33,095 bases of DNA, taken from assembly GCA_027295775.1 (NCBI GenBank), contig JAPUKG010000327.1:1-33095 (forward strand), read 5' to 3'. This document shows, in pieces, positions 6,429 through 16,421 of the stretch. This DNA comes from Pseudomonadota bacterium (lineage in GTDB: Bacteria; Myxococcota_A; UBA9160; UBA4427). Made by a program: the position numbers and the translations under genes. A model generated the notes under the pieces. It ran no database searches. It was not told the DNA's origin and saw only the letters and a program-made list of their open reading frames with translations. Numbering within the stretch: the stretch's first letter is position 1; every line of letters starts with the position of its first letter.

Positions 6429-7241
6429 GTGGCCGCGCCCCTCCCCGACGATCTCCGCCTCTACGTCCGGCTGGCGGGCGCGCGCATCCGCGAGCAGATG
6501 AACTACCGGCTCTCCTTCGCCGTCCACACGGTGATCGACGCCTTCTTGATCGTGAGCGACCTGGCGCCGGTCTATCTGCTGTCCCGCTACTTCGGCGCCC
6601 TCGAGGGCTGGACCTTCGCCGAGCTGGCGCTCCTCTACGGGATGGTGGGGCTCTCGTGGGGGCTGGTCGAGACCACGCTCCGGGGCTTCCAGAAGTTCGG
6701 CCCCTTCCTGGTGGACGGCGAGCTCGACCGGGTGCTGCTGCGCCCGCGCGGCGTCCTCCTGCAGATGGCCACCGCGCAGATCGAGGCGCGCAAGGTCGGC
6801 CGCATTCTCCAGGCGGGGCTGGTACTGGGGATCGCATTCGTCTTCCTGGACCTCGGGCCGGCGAGCGTCGCCTGGGTCGCGCTCGGCGTCGCCGGGGGGA
6901 TCCTGTTCTTCGCGGGCATCCTGCTGCTGGGCGCGGCCTCCCAGTTCTGGACCATGGGCCAGACCGCCGAGCTCCAGAACATGCTCACCTACGGCGGGAG
7001 TGCGGCCCTCCTCTACCCGGTGTCCATCTACTCCACCTGGTTCCGGCGCGTTCTGACCTACGGGATCCCGCTGGCGTTCGTGAACTACTTTCCGGCCCTG
7101 GCCGCCCTGGGGCGAACCGCGGAGGCGGGCTGGCCGCCCTGGATCCCCGCGCTGTCACCCTTCGCCTGCGGCGCCGTCCTGGCCCTGGGCATGCTCGCCT
7201 TCCGCCGCGGTCTGCGGCGCTACGAGTCGACGGGGAGCTGA
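6429..7241 (+). CDS. ABC-2 type exporter permease (second subunit)
   Basis: The 270-residue membrane protein has the same six-segment plan as the preceding permease, with the entry REQMNYRLSFAVHTVIDAF near residues 20-40 and a characteristic GLVETTLRGFQKFGPFLVDGELDRVLLRP loop. Heterodimeric ABC-2 permeases of this type carry lipids, polysaccharides or drugs out of the cytoplasm. The start is taken as GTG 6429, two bases after the previous stop; an upstream ATG at 6348 would overlap the first permease by 79 bases and add an unlikely Gly/Pro/Arg-rich tail. Confidence 0.88.
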   Translation: MAAPLPDDLRLYVRLAGARIREQMNYRLSFAVHTVIDAFLIVSDLAPVYLLSRYFGALEGWTFAELALLYGMVGLSWGLVETTLRGFQKFGPFLVDGELDRVLLRPRGVLLQMATAQIEARKVGRILQAGLVLGIAFVFLDLGPASVAWVALGVAGGILFFAGILLLGAASQFWTMGQTAELQNMLTYGGSAALLYPVSIYSTWFRRVLTYGIPLAFVNYFPALAALGRTAEAGWPPWIPALSPFACGAVLALGMLAFRRGLRRYESTGS

Positions 7242-7244
7242 CGG

Positions 7245-8231
7245 GTGATCGAGGTCGTGGCGCTGCGCAAGGACTACCGGATCGCCGTGCATCACCGCGG
7301 TTTCTGGGGAGCGCTGCGCAACCTGGTCGAGACCCGGTACAACGTGGTGCGCGCGGTGGACGGGATCTCCTTCACGATCGAGCCCGGCGAGTTCGTGGGC
7401 TTCGTGGGGCCCAACGGCGCCGGGAAGTCGACCACCATCAAGATCCTGACCGGCGTGCTCGAGCCCACCGACGGCTCAGTCACGGTGAACGGGCTGGTGC
7501 CGCGGCGCGACCGGATCGAGCACACCCGGGACATCGGCGTCGTCTTCGGGCAGCGCACCCAGCTCTGGTGGGACCTGCCGGTGACGGAGTCGTACGACCT
7601 GCTGCGCCACATCTACTCCGTGCCGGAGGCCGAGTACCGGGCGCAGCGGGAGCGCCTCTGCGAGCTGCTCGAGGTGGGACCGCTCCTCGACACGCCGGTG
7701 CGCAAGCTCTCGCTCGGCCAGCGGATGCGCTGCGAGCTGGCGGCGGCGCTCCTGCACGCGCCCACCATGCTCTTCCTCGACGAGCCCACCATCGGTCTCG
7801 ACGTGGTGGCCAAGGAGACCGTCCGCACGTTCCTGGCGGCCGAGAACCGCGAGCGGGGCACCACGGTCCTGTTGGCCACTCACGACCTGTCCGACGTCGA
7901 GCGGCTGTGCCCGCGGATGATCCTGATCGACCGGGGTGCGCTGGTCTACGACGGTCCCCTCGAGGCGATCCGCCGCCGCTTCGGCGCCGAGCGCGAGCTG
8001 CGCGTCGACTTCGAGGGCGCGGCGCCGGCGGAGCTGCCGGACTCGGTCGAGGAGCAGGAGCGCGGCCCCGAGCGGCTGGTGCTGCGCTTCCGCCCCGGGG
8101 AGATCTCGAGCGCCAAGCTGATCGCCTGGCTCTCGGACCGGCAGACGATCGCCGACCTGGAGATCCACGAGCCGCCCATCGAGCGGATCGTGGCGGAGAT
8201 CTACCGCCGAGGGCTGCCCCCACCGGAGTGA
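7245..8231 (+). CDS. ABC exporter ATPase subunit
   Basis: The 328-residue protein is a complete nucleotide-binding domain with a C-terminal extension. It has Walker A GPNGAGKST at residues 55-63, a Q-loop region with FGQRTQLWW, the signature LSLGQRMR, Walker B MLFLDEPTIGLD and the H-loop ATHD. An inserted segment (HHRGFWGALRNLVETRYNVV, residues 16-35) before the usual AVDGISF strand is typical of the COG4586-type ATPases that pair with the two kinds of permease encoded upstream. About 90 residues after the ATPase core may bind ligand or permeases. GTG 7245 lies three bases after the second permease. Its stop is two bases from the stop of the oppositely oriented patatin gene. Confidence 0.95.
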   Translation: MIEVVALRKDYRIAVHHRGFWGALRNLVETRYNVVRAVDGISFTIEPGEFVGFVGPNGAGKSTTIKILTGVLEPTDGSVTVNGLVPRRDRIEHTRDIGVVFGQRTQLWWDLPVTESYDLLRHIYSVPEAEYRAQRERLCELLEVGPLLDTPVRKLSLGQRMRCELAAALLHAPTMLFLDEPTIGLDVVAKETVRTFLAAENRERGTTVLLATHDLSDVERLCPRMILIDRGALVYDGPLEAIRRRFGAERELRVDFEGAAPAELPDSVEEQERGPERLVLRFRPGEISSAKLIAWLSDRQTIADLEIHEPPIERIVAEIYRRGLPPPE

Positions 8232-8233
8232 GG

Positions 8234-9583
8234 TCAGCGCAGCTCGCCGAGCAGCTCCTGGAACTCGGCGGAGTTGCGCAGGATCGTGCGGCCGGCGTCG
8301 CGCAGCCGGTCCACCTGCTCGTCGCTGAGCTTGAAGCTCGTTGGGAGCCGATTGAAGTAGCGCCGGTCTTCCTCGTCCGGCAGCAGGTCGAAGGAGACCT
8401 CGATGAAGTAGCCGGTCACCGGCTCGTCGGTGTCCTGCGAGAACTCCTGCGTCCAGTCGTCGACCGCCGTTCGGGCCAGCTCCAGGGTTTCGAAGTTGTA
8501 GCGGCGGATCTGCGCGCCGGAGCTGAGGTTGAGCGACATGGCGAGGGACGGGGCGGCGTAGGAGAGGTCGATGGCGGGGTCGGGATCGACCGCCGCGTTG
8601 ACGGCGATGATCACGAGCTGACGCGGAGGCTCGATATCGAAGATCTGCTTCTGGAGCTTCTTGCCCAGCAGCGCCGTCCGCTCGATCGGGAGCCGCAGCC
8701 CCAGGTTGTCCGAGATCCCGCCGTCGACCAGGTGGATGTAGCGCTTGGCGTCGGGCTCCAGGTACTGGTCGATCGATCGAGCGACCTCGTAGCGACGCGG
8801 GTGGGTCGCCCGGCTCTGGAGCGCGCGCGAAAACCAGTCCGGTACCTCGAAGCCGCAGCCACCACCGTAGTTCTCGAGGGTGAGCGGCGAGAGCAGGACC
8901 GGCACGGCGGAAGAGGCCGCCACCGCGGACGAGATCGGGAAGGGGTCGAGGTCCGAGCAGATCAGGTCGAAGCCGCCCTGGGTGAAGGTGAAGCGGTTGC
9001 CGCGGGTGAGATCCGTCGCGTTGATGTGGATGCGCGGCGCCTTTGCCTCCACGAGGTCGGCGAAGGTGGAGCCCTCGAAGATGTGCTTGTCGTAGTAACG
9101 GCTGGCCAGGTCGGTGCGGCTCAGCAGGGGCGTCATCAGCCTGACCAGGTTCCACGGGTGGAGGGCGCGCAGGAACAGAGCTCCCTGGACGTTCTTGCGC
9201 AGGAAACGCTCCTCGAAGTCCTCGAAGATCCGGTCACCGAAGAGCCCGTAGTAGGCCGCGGGAAAGCTCCCCCCGGAGACGGCGCTGATGGTGTCCACCT
9301 CGTCCAGGAGCGAGATGGACTCGCCGTCGATCACCACCTGCGTTGCCCGCAGCTCCTCCATGACGCCGTAGGCGAAGGCCGCGGCCCGGGTGCCGCCGCC
9401 GGAGAAGGCCAGGATGATCCACAGGTCGCTCCGCTCGCGGTAGATCTCGTTCTTCTCGCTTCGGTAGCCCCGGTCCGGATCCACGCGCTCGAGGGGCTGG
9501 TTCGCGGGGTTGAAGCTGAGGCAGCCGCCCGCCGCGAGCGCCATCGCGACGAGCCCGATCGCTCGCTGACACCGACTCCTCAC
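8234..9583 (-). CDS. Patatin-like phospholipase, predicted lipoprotein
   Basis: The 449-residue protein starts with a short basic end, a hydrophobic stretch and a Cys at residue 21 in LAAGGC, a passable lipobox, so it is probably lipid-anchored in the periplasm or outer membrane. The patatin core follows: oxyanion motif FSGGGTRAAAFAYG near residues 60-72, nucleophile Ser in AVSGGSFPAAYYG near residue 103, and catalytic Asp in VDGGISDN near residue 290. All catalytic elements are present, so lipid acyl hydrolase activity is expected. The gene is last of three leftward genes, 19 bases after the SRPBCC gene. No specific substrate can be given. Confidence 0.92.
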   Translation of the reverse strand: MRSRCQRAIGLVAMALAAGGCLSFNPANQPLERVDPDRGYRSEKNEIYRERSDLWIILAFSGGGTRAAAFAYGVMEELRATQVVIDGESISLLDEVDTISAVSGGSFPAAYYGLFGDRIFEDFEERFLRKNVQGALFLRALHPWNLVRLMTPLLSRTDLASRYYDKHIFEGSTFADLVEAKAPRIHINATDLTRGNRFTFTQGGFDLICSDLDPFPISSAVAASSAVPVLLSPLTLENYGGGCGFEVPDWFSRALQSRATHPRRYEVARSIDQYLEPDAKRYIHLVDGGISDNLGLRLPIERTALLGKKLQKQIFDIEPPRQLVIIAVNAAVDPDPAIDLSYAAPSLAMSLNLSSGAQIRRYNFETLELARTAVDDWTQEFSQDTDEPVTGYFIEVSFDLLPDEEDRRYFNRLPTSFKLSDEQVDRLRDAGRTILRNSAEFQELLGELR

Positions 9584-9602
9584 GTCACCTCGCTCCCGCG
9601 GG

Positions 9603-10022
9603 TCAGCCCTCGAGCTGCTTCTTGATCGCCGCGATCCCGCCCGTGTAGATGCCGCGAACCATCTTCTGGGCCTGCTCCTCGTCTCCGCTGGGCTCGAAGC
9701 GGCCCTTCCAGTCCACGGTGCAGCGGTCGGCGCCGGCCTCGGTGATCCGGACCTCGGAAACGTAGTTCGTGAAGGGCAGCGGGCAGGGCTCGATGATCGA
9801 GTAGCTGAAGCTCTTGGCGTCCTCGTCGAAGGACTCGAGCCGCTCCTTCAGCTTGAGACCGCCGGGCATGGTGAGGGTGCGCACCGCGCCCACGCCGTCG
9901 CCCTCGACCTCGCAGCTCTCGATGGCCGCCGACCACTTCGCGACGCCGCCGAAGTCGCTCAGCATCTCCCAGACCGTCTGCACGGGCGCGGCGATCTCCT
10001 CTTTCACGTGAACCTCTGACAT
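9603..10022 (-). CDS. SRPBCC (START/Bet v1-like) ligand-binding protein
   Basis: The 139-residue protein has the typical SRPBCC start, VHVKEEIAAPVQTVWEMLSDFGGVAKW, with the conserved Trp-x-x-L-x-D-F-x-x-x-x-x-W pattern, alternating beta strands, and a closing long helix (QKMVRGIYTGGIAAIKKQLEG). Members form a hydrophobic cup that binds lipids or polyketides, or act as cyclases; the ligand is unknown here. It has no signal peptide and should be cytoplasmic. A good AGGAG ribosome site precedes the ATG at 10022. It lies between a chaperone gene and a lipoprotein phospholipase in one leftward unit, which hints at envelope lipid handling. Confidence 0.88.
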   Translation of the reverse strand: MSEVHVKEEIAAPVQTVWEMLSDFGGVAKWSAAIESCEVEGDGVGAVRTLTMPGGLKLKERLESFDEDAKSFSYSIIEPCPLPFTNYVSEVRITEAGADRCTVDWKGRFEPSGDEEQAQKMVRGIYTGGIAAIKKQLEG

Positions 10023-10056
10023 GGGGGGCTCTCCTTGCTGTTTCCGTCGTGGAGCG

Positions 10057-11580
10057 TTAGCGACCGCTGATCAAGTCAGCGTTCACCTGTAACAGGTTGT
10101 CGGCCACCAGGGTATCGCGGCGATGGTCGATCCAGGACTGGAGCAGTCCGTTTCGCTTCTCCTCGAGCAGGCGCTGCTTCTGGGCCTCGGCGGCCTGGCG
10201 GAGCGCCTCCTGCTCCGGCGTATTGCGGTCGAGGAGCTGGACGAGCACGAGCCTCGTCCCCGCTTCGAAGATGCGCGGCGAGCTCGGCCTCTCGGGCGTG
10301 AGCGCGAACGCGGTGGACAGGACCTCGGGCGCCGACCCCAGCCCGGGGATGAACCCGTCGGGCCGCCGGCCGAGCATGCCGGTGCGCTCGAGGGTGAGCG
10401 CCTCGGCCCGCGCCGCCGCCTCCAGCGACTCGCCGTCGCGGATCGCCTGGGCGATGCGCTCGGCCTGTGCGCGCCCCGTCTCGTCGGCCAGACTCGCCTC
10501 GGCCACCTCCCGGGCCAGCTCGAGACCCAGCTCGTCGAAGGTCTGCGTCCGCGCCTCGATGCGCTCCTCGGGGCGGACGACGTGGAAGCCGGTGTCGCTC
10601 TGGACCACGTCGCTCACCGCGTAGAGGTCGAGGGAGAAGGCCCTCTCCTCCAGGACCGGATTGACCTCGCCCCGGGCGAACAGGCCCAGGTCGCCCCCCT
10701 TCTCCCGGGAGCCGGGGTCTTCGGACAGCTCGAGGGCCACGTCCTCGAAGGCCGCGCCCTGCCGGATCCGCGCCAGCGCCGCCTCCGCCCGGCCGCGGGC
10801 CTCCTCCACCTCGGCCTCGTCCTCGAAGTCCTCGACCCGGAAGAAGATGTGGCGCGCCCGGACCTTCTCCGGCTTCTGGAACTCGTCCGCGCGCTCGGCG
10901 TAGGTCTCGAGGAGCTCGTCCTCGTGGGCGGCCAGGTACTCGGCCACCCCCTCCTCCGAGACCTCGGTGCCGGGCGGCAGCTCGGCGGTGTCGATGGCCA
11001 GGAACGCGATCTGGACCCGCTCCAGGGAGTGGAGCGCCACGCCGCGGGCCTCGCCGTCGGAGACCTGGGCCTGGGCGAAGAGCAGCCGGGCCAGCTTCGT
11101 GCGCAGCAGGTCCTGGCGCAGGATGTCGACAAAGCTGCGCTGGCTCCCGTATTCGTACTCGACCTGGTCGAGGAAGCGCTCCCGGTCGAAGCGGCCGGAC
11201 TCGTCCCGGAAGCCCTGCATGTTGCGGACGGTGCGCTGAATCTCGTCCTTGCTCACCCGCAGCCCGAGCTCTTCGGCCGCGTAGGAGAGGACGGCGCCGT
11301 CCACCAGCAGGCGCAGGGCCTGGGTGTCGAGGAAGGGCCCGGCGGTCCTGGCGTCGTACTGGTCGCCCAGCGCCTCGCGGAAGGCCTGGTCCTGGCGGGC
11401 GCGAATGCGCTCGAACTGGAAGAGGTCGTACTCGCGGCCGTCCAGCTCCACCACGGCGGTTGCGCTGGAGTCCGGGCTGAGCGGGCCGCCCAGGCCGATG
11501 AAGGCCGCGAAGACCAGGCCGATCACCCCGATGAAGATGCCGGTGAGCCAGCGCTGGCCCCGGCGTATGACGTCGAGCAC
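10057..11580 (-). CDS. PpiD/SurA-type periplasmic peptidyl-prolyl isomerase chaperone
   Basis: The 507-residue protein has one membrane segment at about residues 14-33 (TGIFIGVIGLVFAAFIGLGG), then a SurA-N-like helical domain (residues 45-180: YDLFQFERIRARQDQAF, FLDTQALRLLVDGAVL, SKDEIQRTVRNMQGF). A parvulin rotamase domain follows at about 240-350, with VRARHIFFRV, AFEDVALELSEDPGSREKGGDLG and a closing TGFHVVRPEE. The C-terminal region is a second chaperone-like half. This is the domain order of PpiD, anchored in the inner membrane and facing the periplasm, where it helps outer-membrane and secreted proteins fold. The start is GTG at 11578-11580 with GGAGGA upstream, and a TTGCCC-N17-TAAGCT promoter lies 24 bases before it. 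Confidence 0.93.
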   Translation of the reverse strand: MLDVIRRGQRWLTGIFIGVIGLVFAAFIGLGGPLSPDSSATAVVELDGREYDLFQFERIRARQDQAFREALGDQYDARTAGPFLDTQALRLLVDGAVLSYAAEELGLRVSKDEIQRTVRNMQGFRDESGRFDRERFLDQVEYEYGSQRSFVDILRQDLLRTKLARLLFAQAQVSDGEARGVALHSLERVQIAFLAIDTAELPPGTEVSEEGVAEYLAAHEDELLETYAERADEFQKPEKVRARHIFFRVEDFEDEAEVEEARGRAEAALARIRQGAAFEDVALELSEDPGSREKGGDLGLFARGEVNPVLEERAFSLDLYAVSDVVQSDTGFHVVRPEERIEARTQTFDELGLELAREVAEASLADETGRAQAERIAQAIRDGESLEAAARAEALTLERTGMLGRRPDGFIPGLGSAPEVLSTAFALTPERPSSPRIFEAGTRLVLVQLLDRNTPEQEALRQAAEAQKQRLLEEKRNGLLQSWIDHRRDTLVADNLLQVNADLISGR

Positions 11581-11603
11581 GGAGTCCTCCGGACGGGACG
11601 CCG

Positions 11604-11632
11604 AGCTTACGAAGCCCCCCCGAGGTGGGCAA
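11604..11632 (-). promoter_or_regulatory. Predicted promoter of the ppiD-like operon
   Basis: Leftward TTGCCC (11627-11632) and TAAGCT (11604-11609) are separated by an optimal 17 bases. The transcript would begin close to the GGAGGA ribosome site of the chaperone gene. Confidence 0.5.
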
Positions 11633-11661
11633 CCTGACGGGACGGGAGGCCGCGCTTCCGC

Positions 11662-11690
11662 TTGCTGCTGGTGGGGCCGGCTGGTAGGAT
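11662..11690 (+). promoter_or_regulatory. Predicted promoter of the mreB operon
   Basis: TTGCTG (11662-11667) and TAGGAT (11685-11690) are separated by exactly 17 bases and face mreB. This predicts a leader of roughly 155-160 bases. It is arranged back-to-back with the ppiD-like promoter. Confidence 0.55.
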
Positions 11691-11740
11691 GCAGGGGATT
11701 TGCCCGTCACGGTAAACGCCCTGCGAATCCAGATACTTAG

Positions 11741-12892
<1,152 letters not shown>

Positions 12893-12955
12893 CGCCGACC
12901 CCCACGGCGCAGGCGGGTTGGCGCGTCCCCTGGGGTGGGGGGGCCGGACCCGGAC

Positions 12956-13906
12956 ATGCCCGACTTCTGGAAGCGCATCGGTGCCCCGCTCGTGTTCGGG
13001 GCGCTGACCCTGCTCGCCGTGATCACCATGGTCTCGGATCGGGGCGGTCGGGACGCGAGCGAGCGCGGGGAAGACGTCTCCTGGTGGCAGGGCGTGCTCC
13101 TGGACGTGGCGTCCCCCATCCAGAAGGCGGTGGCCGCCCCCGCGGACGGCGCCCGCCGGGTATGGCGCGACTACCTGGCGCTACTCGACGTCCGCGACGA
13201 CAACTCGCGCTTGAAGTCGCGCGTTGCCGAGCTCGAGGAGGAGAACCTCCAGTACCGCGAGGCGCTGGTGACGAGCGGCCACCTGCAGCGCATCGCCGAG
13301 ATGCGCGACGAGTTCGAGACGCCCATGTTGGCCTCCGAGGTGGTGGGGCTCGACGTCTCGCCGTGGTTCCGCTCGGTGCTGGTCGACCGTGGCAGCGGCC
13401 ACGGCGTGCAGGCGGGAAATCCCGTCATCACATCGGAAGGCGTCGTCGGCCTGGTGACCGCGACGTCGGGCGGCGCGGCGCGCACCATGCTGCTGCTCGA
13501 CCGCCAGAGCGCGGTGGACGGCATCGTGCAGCGCAGCCGCGCCCGGGGCATCGTGCGCGGCCGCGGAACGGCGGACCTCGAGTTCGAGTTCGTCGTGCGC
13601 GGTGGGGACGTGGTGGTGGGCGACGTGGTCATCACCTCGGGTCTCGCCGGCGTGTACCCCAAGGGCCTGCGCATCGGGGAGGTCGAGGCCGTGCCGGATC
13701 CCGGCGGGCGGCTGATCCAGACTGCGCTGCTCCGGCCGGCGGTGGACTTCGGCCGGCTCGAGCAGGTCTTCCTGATGCTGCGCCGCGGGCCCACCATGGA
13801 TCTCCTGTACGGGGAGGGGGGAGCCCGGGAGATGGCGGGCGGCCGGCCGGCGCCGGCCCCCGGGTCGGCGGCGCCGCCCGCGGCCCCCCGCGGACCGGCG
13901 TCGTGA
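12956..13906 (+). CDS. mreC: Rod-shape scaffold protein MreC
   Basis: MreC links MreB and MreD to the wall synthases from the periplasmic side. The 316-residue protein has a membrane anchor at about residues 10-27 (APLVFGALTLLAVITMVS), a coiled coil at about residues 78-105 (DDNSRLKSRVAELEEENLQYREAL), and then the two beta barrels (SPWFRSVLVDRGSGHGVQAG and GDVVITSGLAGVYPKGLRIGEV). The C-terminus ends in an unusual Ala/Pro/Gly-rich tail of about 30 residues. I use ATG 12956; an in-frame GTG at 12935 would add seven residues. The stop overlaps mreD by four bases. Confidence 0.95.
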   Translation: MPDFWKRIGAPLVFGALTLLAVITMVSDRGGRDASERGEDVSWWQGVLLDVASPIQKAVAAPADGARRVWRDYLALLDVRDDNSRLKSRVAELEEENLQYREALVTSGHLQRIAEMRDEFETPMLASEVVGLDVSPWFRSVLVDRGSGHGVQAGNPVITSEGVVGLVTATSGGAARTMLLLDRQSAVDGIVQRSRARGIVRGRGTADLEFEFVVRGGDVVVGDVVITSGLAGVYPKGLRIGEVEAVPDPGGRLIQTALLRPAVDFGRLEQVFLMLRRGPTMDLLYGEGGAREMAGGRPAPAPGSAAPPAAPRGPAS

Positions 13907-14454
13907 GACGCGCCGCTGTCCTGCTGGGCTTCGGGCTGGTGCTGCTCTGGGTCCAGGGCGGGCTGGCGACCTTCCTGCCGCCCCACTTCTGTCCGGACCT
14001 GGGGCTCCTGCTGGTGATCTCCCTGGGGCTCTGGTGGCGGGGCCTGACCTCGGGCCTGTGCATGGCGGCGGGGTTGGGCTACGCGGCCGATGCGCTCTCG
14101 GGATCGCTCCTCGGCTTGCACGCGCTCCTCCGGCTGGTCGCCTTCTCCGGCTCCCGGCTGGCCAGCCGGCAGCTCAACCTGCGCGGGCCGCTGCCGCTGG
14201 CCGTCTTCGCGGCCTGCGCGAGCGTGGCCTACGGCCTGGCGGCGGTCGGGCTGACCCACTTCTTCTCCCCGTCCTCCCCGCCGTCGGGCGACGCCGGCTT
14301 CCGGGGACTCGTCGACGCGCTGGTCCAGGCCCTCGTCACTGCGGTGGCGGCGCCGGCGGTGTCGGCGGCGGTGCAGCGCGTGTTCGCCTGGGCCGGCGAG
14401 GACGAGGCGGCCCGGCGGCCCCTGCTCCTCGAGCCCCGGGGTCCGCTGGCGTGA
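13903..14454 (+). CDS. mreD: Rod-shape membrane protein MreD
   Basis: The 183-residue protein consists of about five membrane helices, starting RRAAVLLGFGLVLLWVQGGL and including FCPDLGLLLVISLGLWWRGL and GLGYAADALSGSLLGLHALL, which matches the MreD pattern of L-P-D-hhhhh and G-h-hhG-hhD. It forms the inner-membrane part of the Mre complex. The annotation rests on this pattern and its position between mreC and mrdA. GTG 13903 overlaps the mreC stop and its own stop overlaps mrdA. Confidence 0.92.
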   Translation: MRRAAVLLGFGLVLLWVQGGLATFLPPHFCPDLGLLLVISLGLWWRGLTSGLCMAAGLGYAADALSGSLLGLHALLRLVAFSGSRLASRQLNLRGPLPLAVFAACASVAYGLAAVGLTHFFSPSSPPSGDAGFRGLVDALVQALVTAVAAPAVSAAVQRVFAWAGEDEAARRPLLLEPRGPLA

Positions 14455-16421
14455 GCTTCCTCGGCGGGTACGGCGACGGCCGACTCGGCGCGGGCGACGA
14501 TCCCACGACCGAGCGGCGCATCGGCGTGCTGGCAGCGCTGCTCGTGCTGGCCCTGGGCGTCTTTCTGGTGCGCCTCTTTCAGCTCCAGATCCTGGAGGGC
14601 GCAGACCTGCGCAACCGCTCCGAGCGCAACTCGGTGCGCACGCTCCGGCTCGAGGCCCCGCGCGGTGACATCGTCGATCGCGAGGGTCGCACCCTGGCCA
14701 CCACCCGCCCGTCCTTCGGTGTGCAGGTGATTCCGAGCGAGCTGCGCGCACCCGACCTCACCTTTTCCGCTCTGGGACAGCTGCTGGAGCGGGATCCCGA
14801 CGAGCTGCGGAAGCGCTACGGCCGGCCCACCGGACGCGCCCGCTTCCAACCGATCATGCTGGCGCCGGACGTGTCGCGGGACCAGATGGCGCGCGTCGAC
14901 ACGCACCGCTTCGCCCTGCCGGGCGTCGTCATCGACACCTCTCCGCGCCGCTACTACGTCGAGCACGACCGCGCGGCCCACCTGCTCGGCAGCATTGGCG
15001 AGATTCAGCCGAAGCAGCTCAAGCAGGACCGCTTCGTCGGCTACCGCGCCGGCGAGGTGGTGGGCCAGGGCGGGCTCGAGTCGCGGCTCGAGGGGCACCT
15101 GCGAGGGCGCGCCGGCGGGCGCAACGTGGTGGTCGATGTGGCCGGCCGCGAGATCGAGGTGATTCACGAGGTAGAGCCCGCCACCGGCGGTCGCGTGGTC
15201 CTGGCGCTGGATCTCGATCTCCAGCGCGTCGCCGAGGAGGCGTTTCGCTCGCCGCGGCCCGAGCCGGTGACGGTGACCGACCGCGAGACCGGCGAGACGG
15301 TGGTGCTTGCCGCGGAGCCCGATCTCATGGGCGCCCTGGTCGCCCTCGACCCGCGCAACGGCGACGTCTTGGCCCTGGTGTCGCGCCCCGCCTACGACCC
15401 GAACTCGTTCGCGGGCGGCATCGACAGCGAGACCTGGAACGGGCTCACCAGCGACGAGTGGCGTCCCCTGCAGAACCGCGCGCTGGCGGGCCAGTATCCG
15501 CCGGGCTCGGCCTACAAGGCCATCATGGCCGTGGCTGGACTCGCCGAAGGCGAGATCGATCCCGCGCGGACCACCTACTGTCCCGGTAGCTTCCGCCTCG
15601 GCCGCCGCCGCTACCGCTGCTGGAAGCGGGGCGGCCACGGCGACGTCGACTTCGAAACGGCGCTCGTCCAGTCGTGCGACGTGTACTTCTACGATCTGGG
15701 TCTGCGGCTGGGCATCGATCGCATCGCCCGCTACGCCCGGGGCTTCGGCCTGGGGCGCCGCACCAGAATCCGCATGCCCGGCGAGATGGCGGGACTCATC
15801 CCCACCATCGAGTGGAAGGAGCGGGCGCGCAAGCAGCCGTGGATCAAGGGCGAGACCGTGTCCGCCTCGATCGGCCAGGGCTACAACCTGGTGACGCCGA
15901 TCCAGCTCGCGGTCGCCTACGCCGCCATTGCCAACGGCGGCACGCTGGTTCAGCCCCGGCTGGTGCTGCGACTCGAGGGCTGGCAGGGAACTCCCCTGCA
16001 GGAGGTGCCGCCGGTTCTGGGGGAGCGGGTGCCGGCGTCCGCGGAGCACCTGGTGCTGGTCCGCAAGGCGCTGACCGCGGTGGTGCAGGACAAGCACGGG
16101 ACCGGCGCCCGGGCGCGGGTGCCCGGGGTCCAGGTGGCGGGCAAGACCGGGACCTCCCAGGTGGTGCGCCTCGAGCACGTGAAGGGGCTCAAAGACGACG
16201 AGGTGCCCGTCAAGTACCGCGACCACGCCTGGTTCGCCGCATTCGCCCCGGCCGAGTCGCCGGAGATCGTGGTGGTGACGCTGGTCGAGCACGGCGGCGG
16301 CGGCGGTGCCGTCGCCGCGCCCATCGCGCAGCGGGTGTTGGCGCGGTACTTCGAGAAGAAGCGCGAGGCCGAGCGGTCCGAGCAGCCGATCGAGGAGGAG
16401 CTGGCGCTTGTTGGGGATTGA
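14451..16421 (+). CDS. mrdA: Penicillin-binding protein 2, elongasome transpeptidase
   Basis: PBP2 cross-links side-wall peptidoglycan with RodA as its glycosyltransferase partner. The 656-residue protein has a membrane anchor near residues 24-44, a pedestal domain with RNSVRTLRLEAPRGDIVDREGR, and the transpeptidase domain. Active-site motifs are Ser353-x-x-Lys356 in PPGSAYKA, Ser408-Cys-Asp in QSCDVYFYD (the S-x-D variant normal for PBP2), and KTGTS at 565-569. All catalytic residues are present. The C-terminal tail is short and acidic. The GTG start overlaps the mreD stop, and its end overlaps the start of rodA by 14 bases. Confidence 0.97.
   Translation: MSFLGGYGDGRLGAGDDPTTERRIGVLAALLVLALGVFLVRLFQLQILEGADLRNRSERNSVRTLRLEAPRGDIVDREGRTLATTRPSFGVQVIPSELRAPDLTFSALGQLLERDPDELRKRYGRPTGRARFQPIMLAPDVSRDQMARVDTHRFALPGVVIDTSPRRYYVEHDRAAHLLGSIGEIQPKQLKQDRFVGYRAGEVVGQGGLESRLEGHLRGRAGGRNVVVDVAGREIEVIHEVEPATGGRVVLALDLDLQRVAEEAFRSPRPEPVTVTDRETGETVVLAAEPDLMGALVALDPRNGDVLALVSRPAYDPNSFAGGIDSETWNGLTSDEWRPLQNRALAGQYPPGSAYKAIMAVAGLAEGEIDPARTTYCPGSFRLGRRRYRCWKRGGHGDVDFETALVQSCDVYFYDLGLRLGIDRIARYARGFGLGRRTRIRMPGEMAGLIPTIEWKERARKQPWIKGETVSASIGQGYNLVTPIQLAVAYAAIANGGTLVQPRLVLRLEGWQGTPLQEVPPVLGERVPASAEHLVLVRKALTAVVQDKHGTGARARVPGVQVAGKTGTSQVVRLEHVKGLKDDEVPVKYRDHAWFAAFAPAESPEIVVVTLVEHGGGGGAVAAPIAQRVLARYFEKKREAERSEQPIEEELALVGD

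Noticed and set aside
6656-9625. A 989-codon plus-strand frame spanning the ABC genes and the patatin gene
   Set aside because: It runs through another frame of the ABC permease and ATPase and then antisense to the patatin; the translation is low-complexity Arg/Gly/Ala-rich.
11691-11730. c-di-GMP or other known riboswitch in the mreB leader
   Set aside because: The conserved cores of riboswitch families I can recall are not visible; only simple stems are present.
14229-16292. A 687-codon minus-strand frame opposite mrdA
   Set aside because: The translation is His/Gln/Gly-rich low complexity and mrdA has all catalytic motifs in the other strand.
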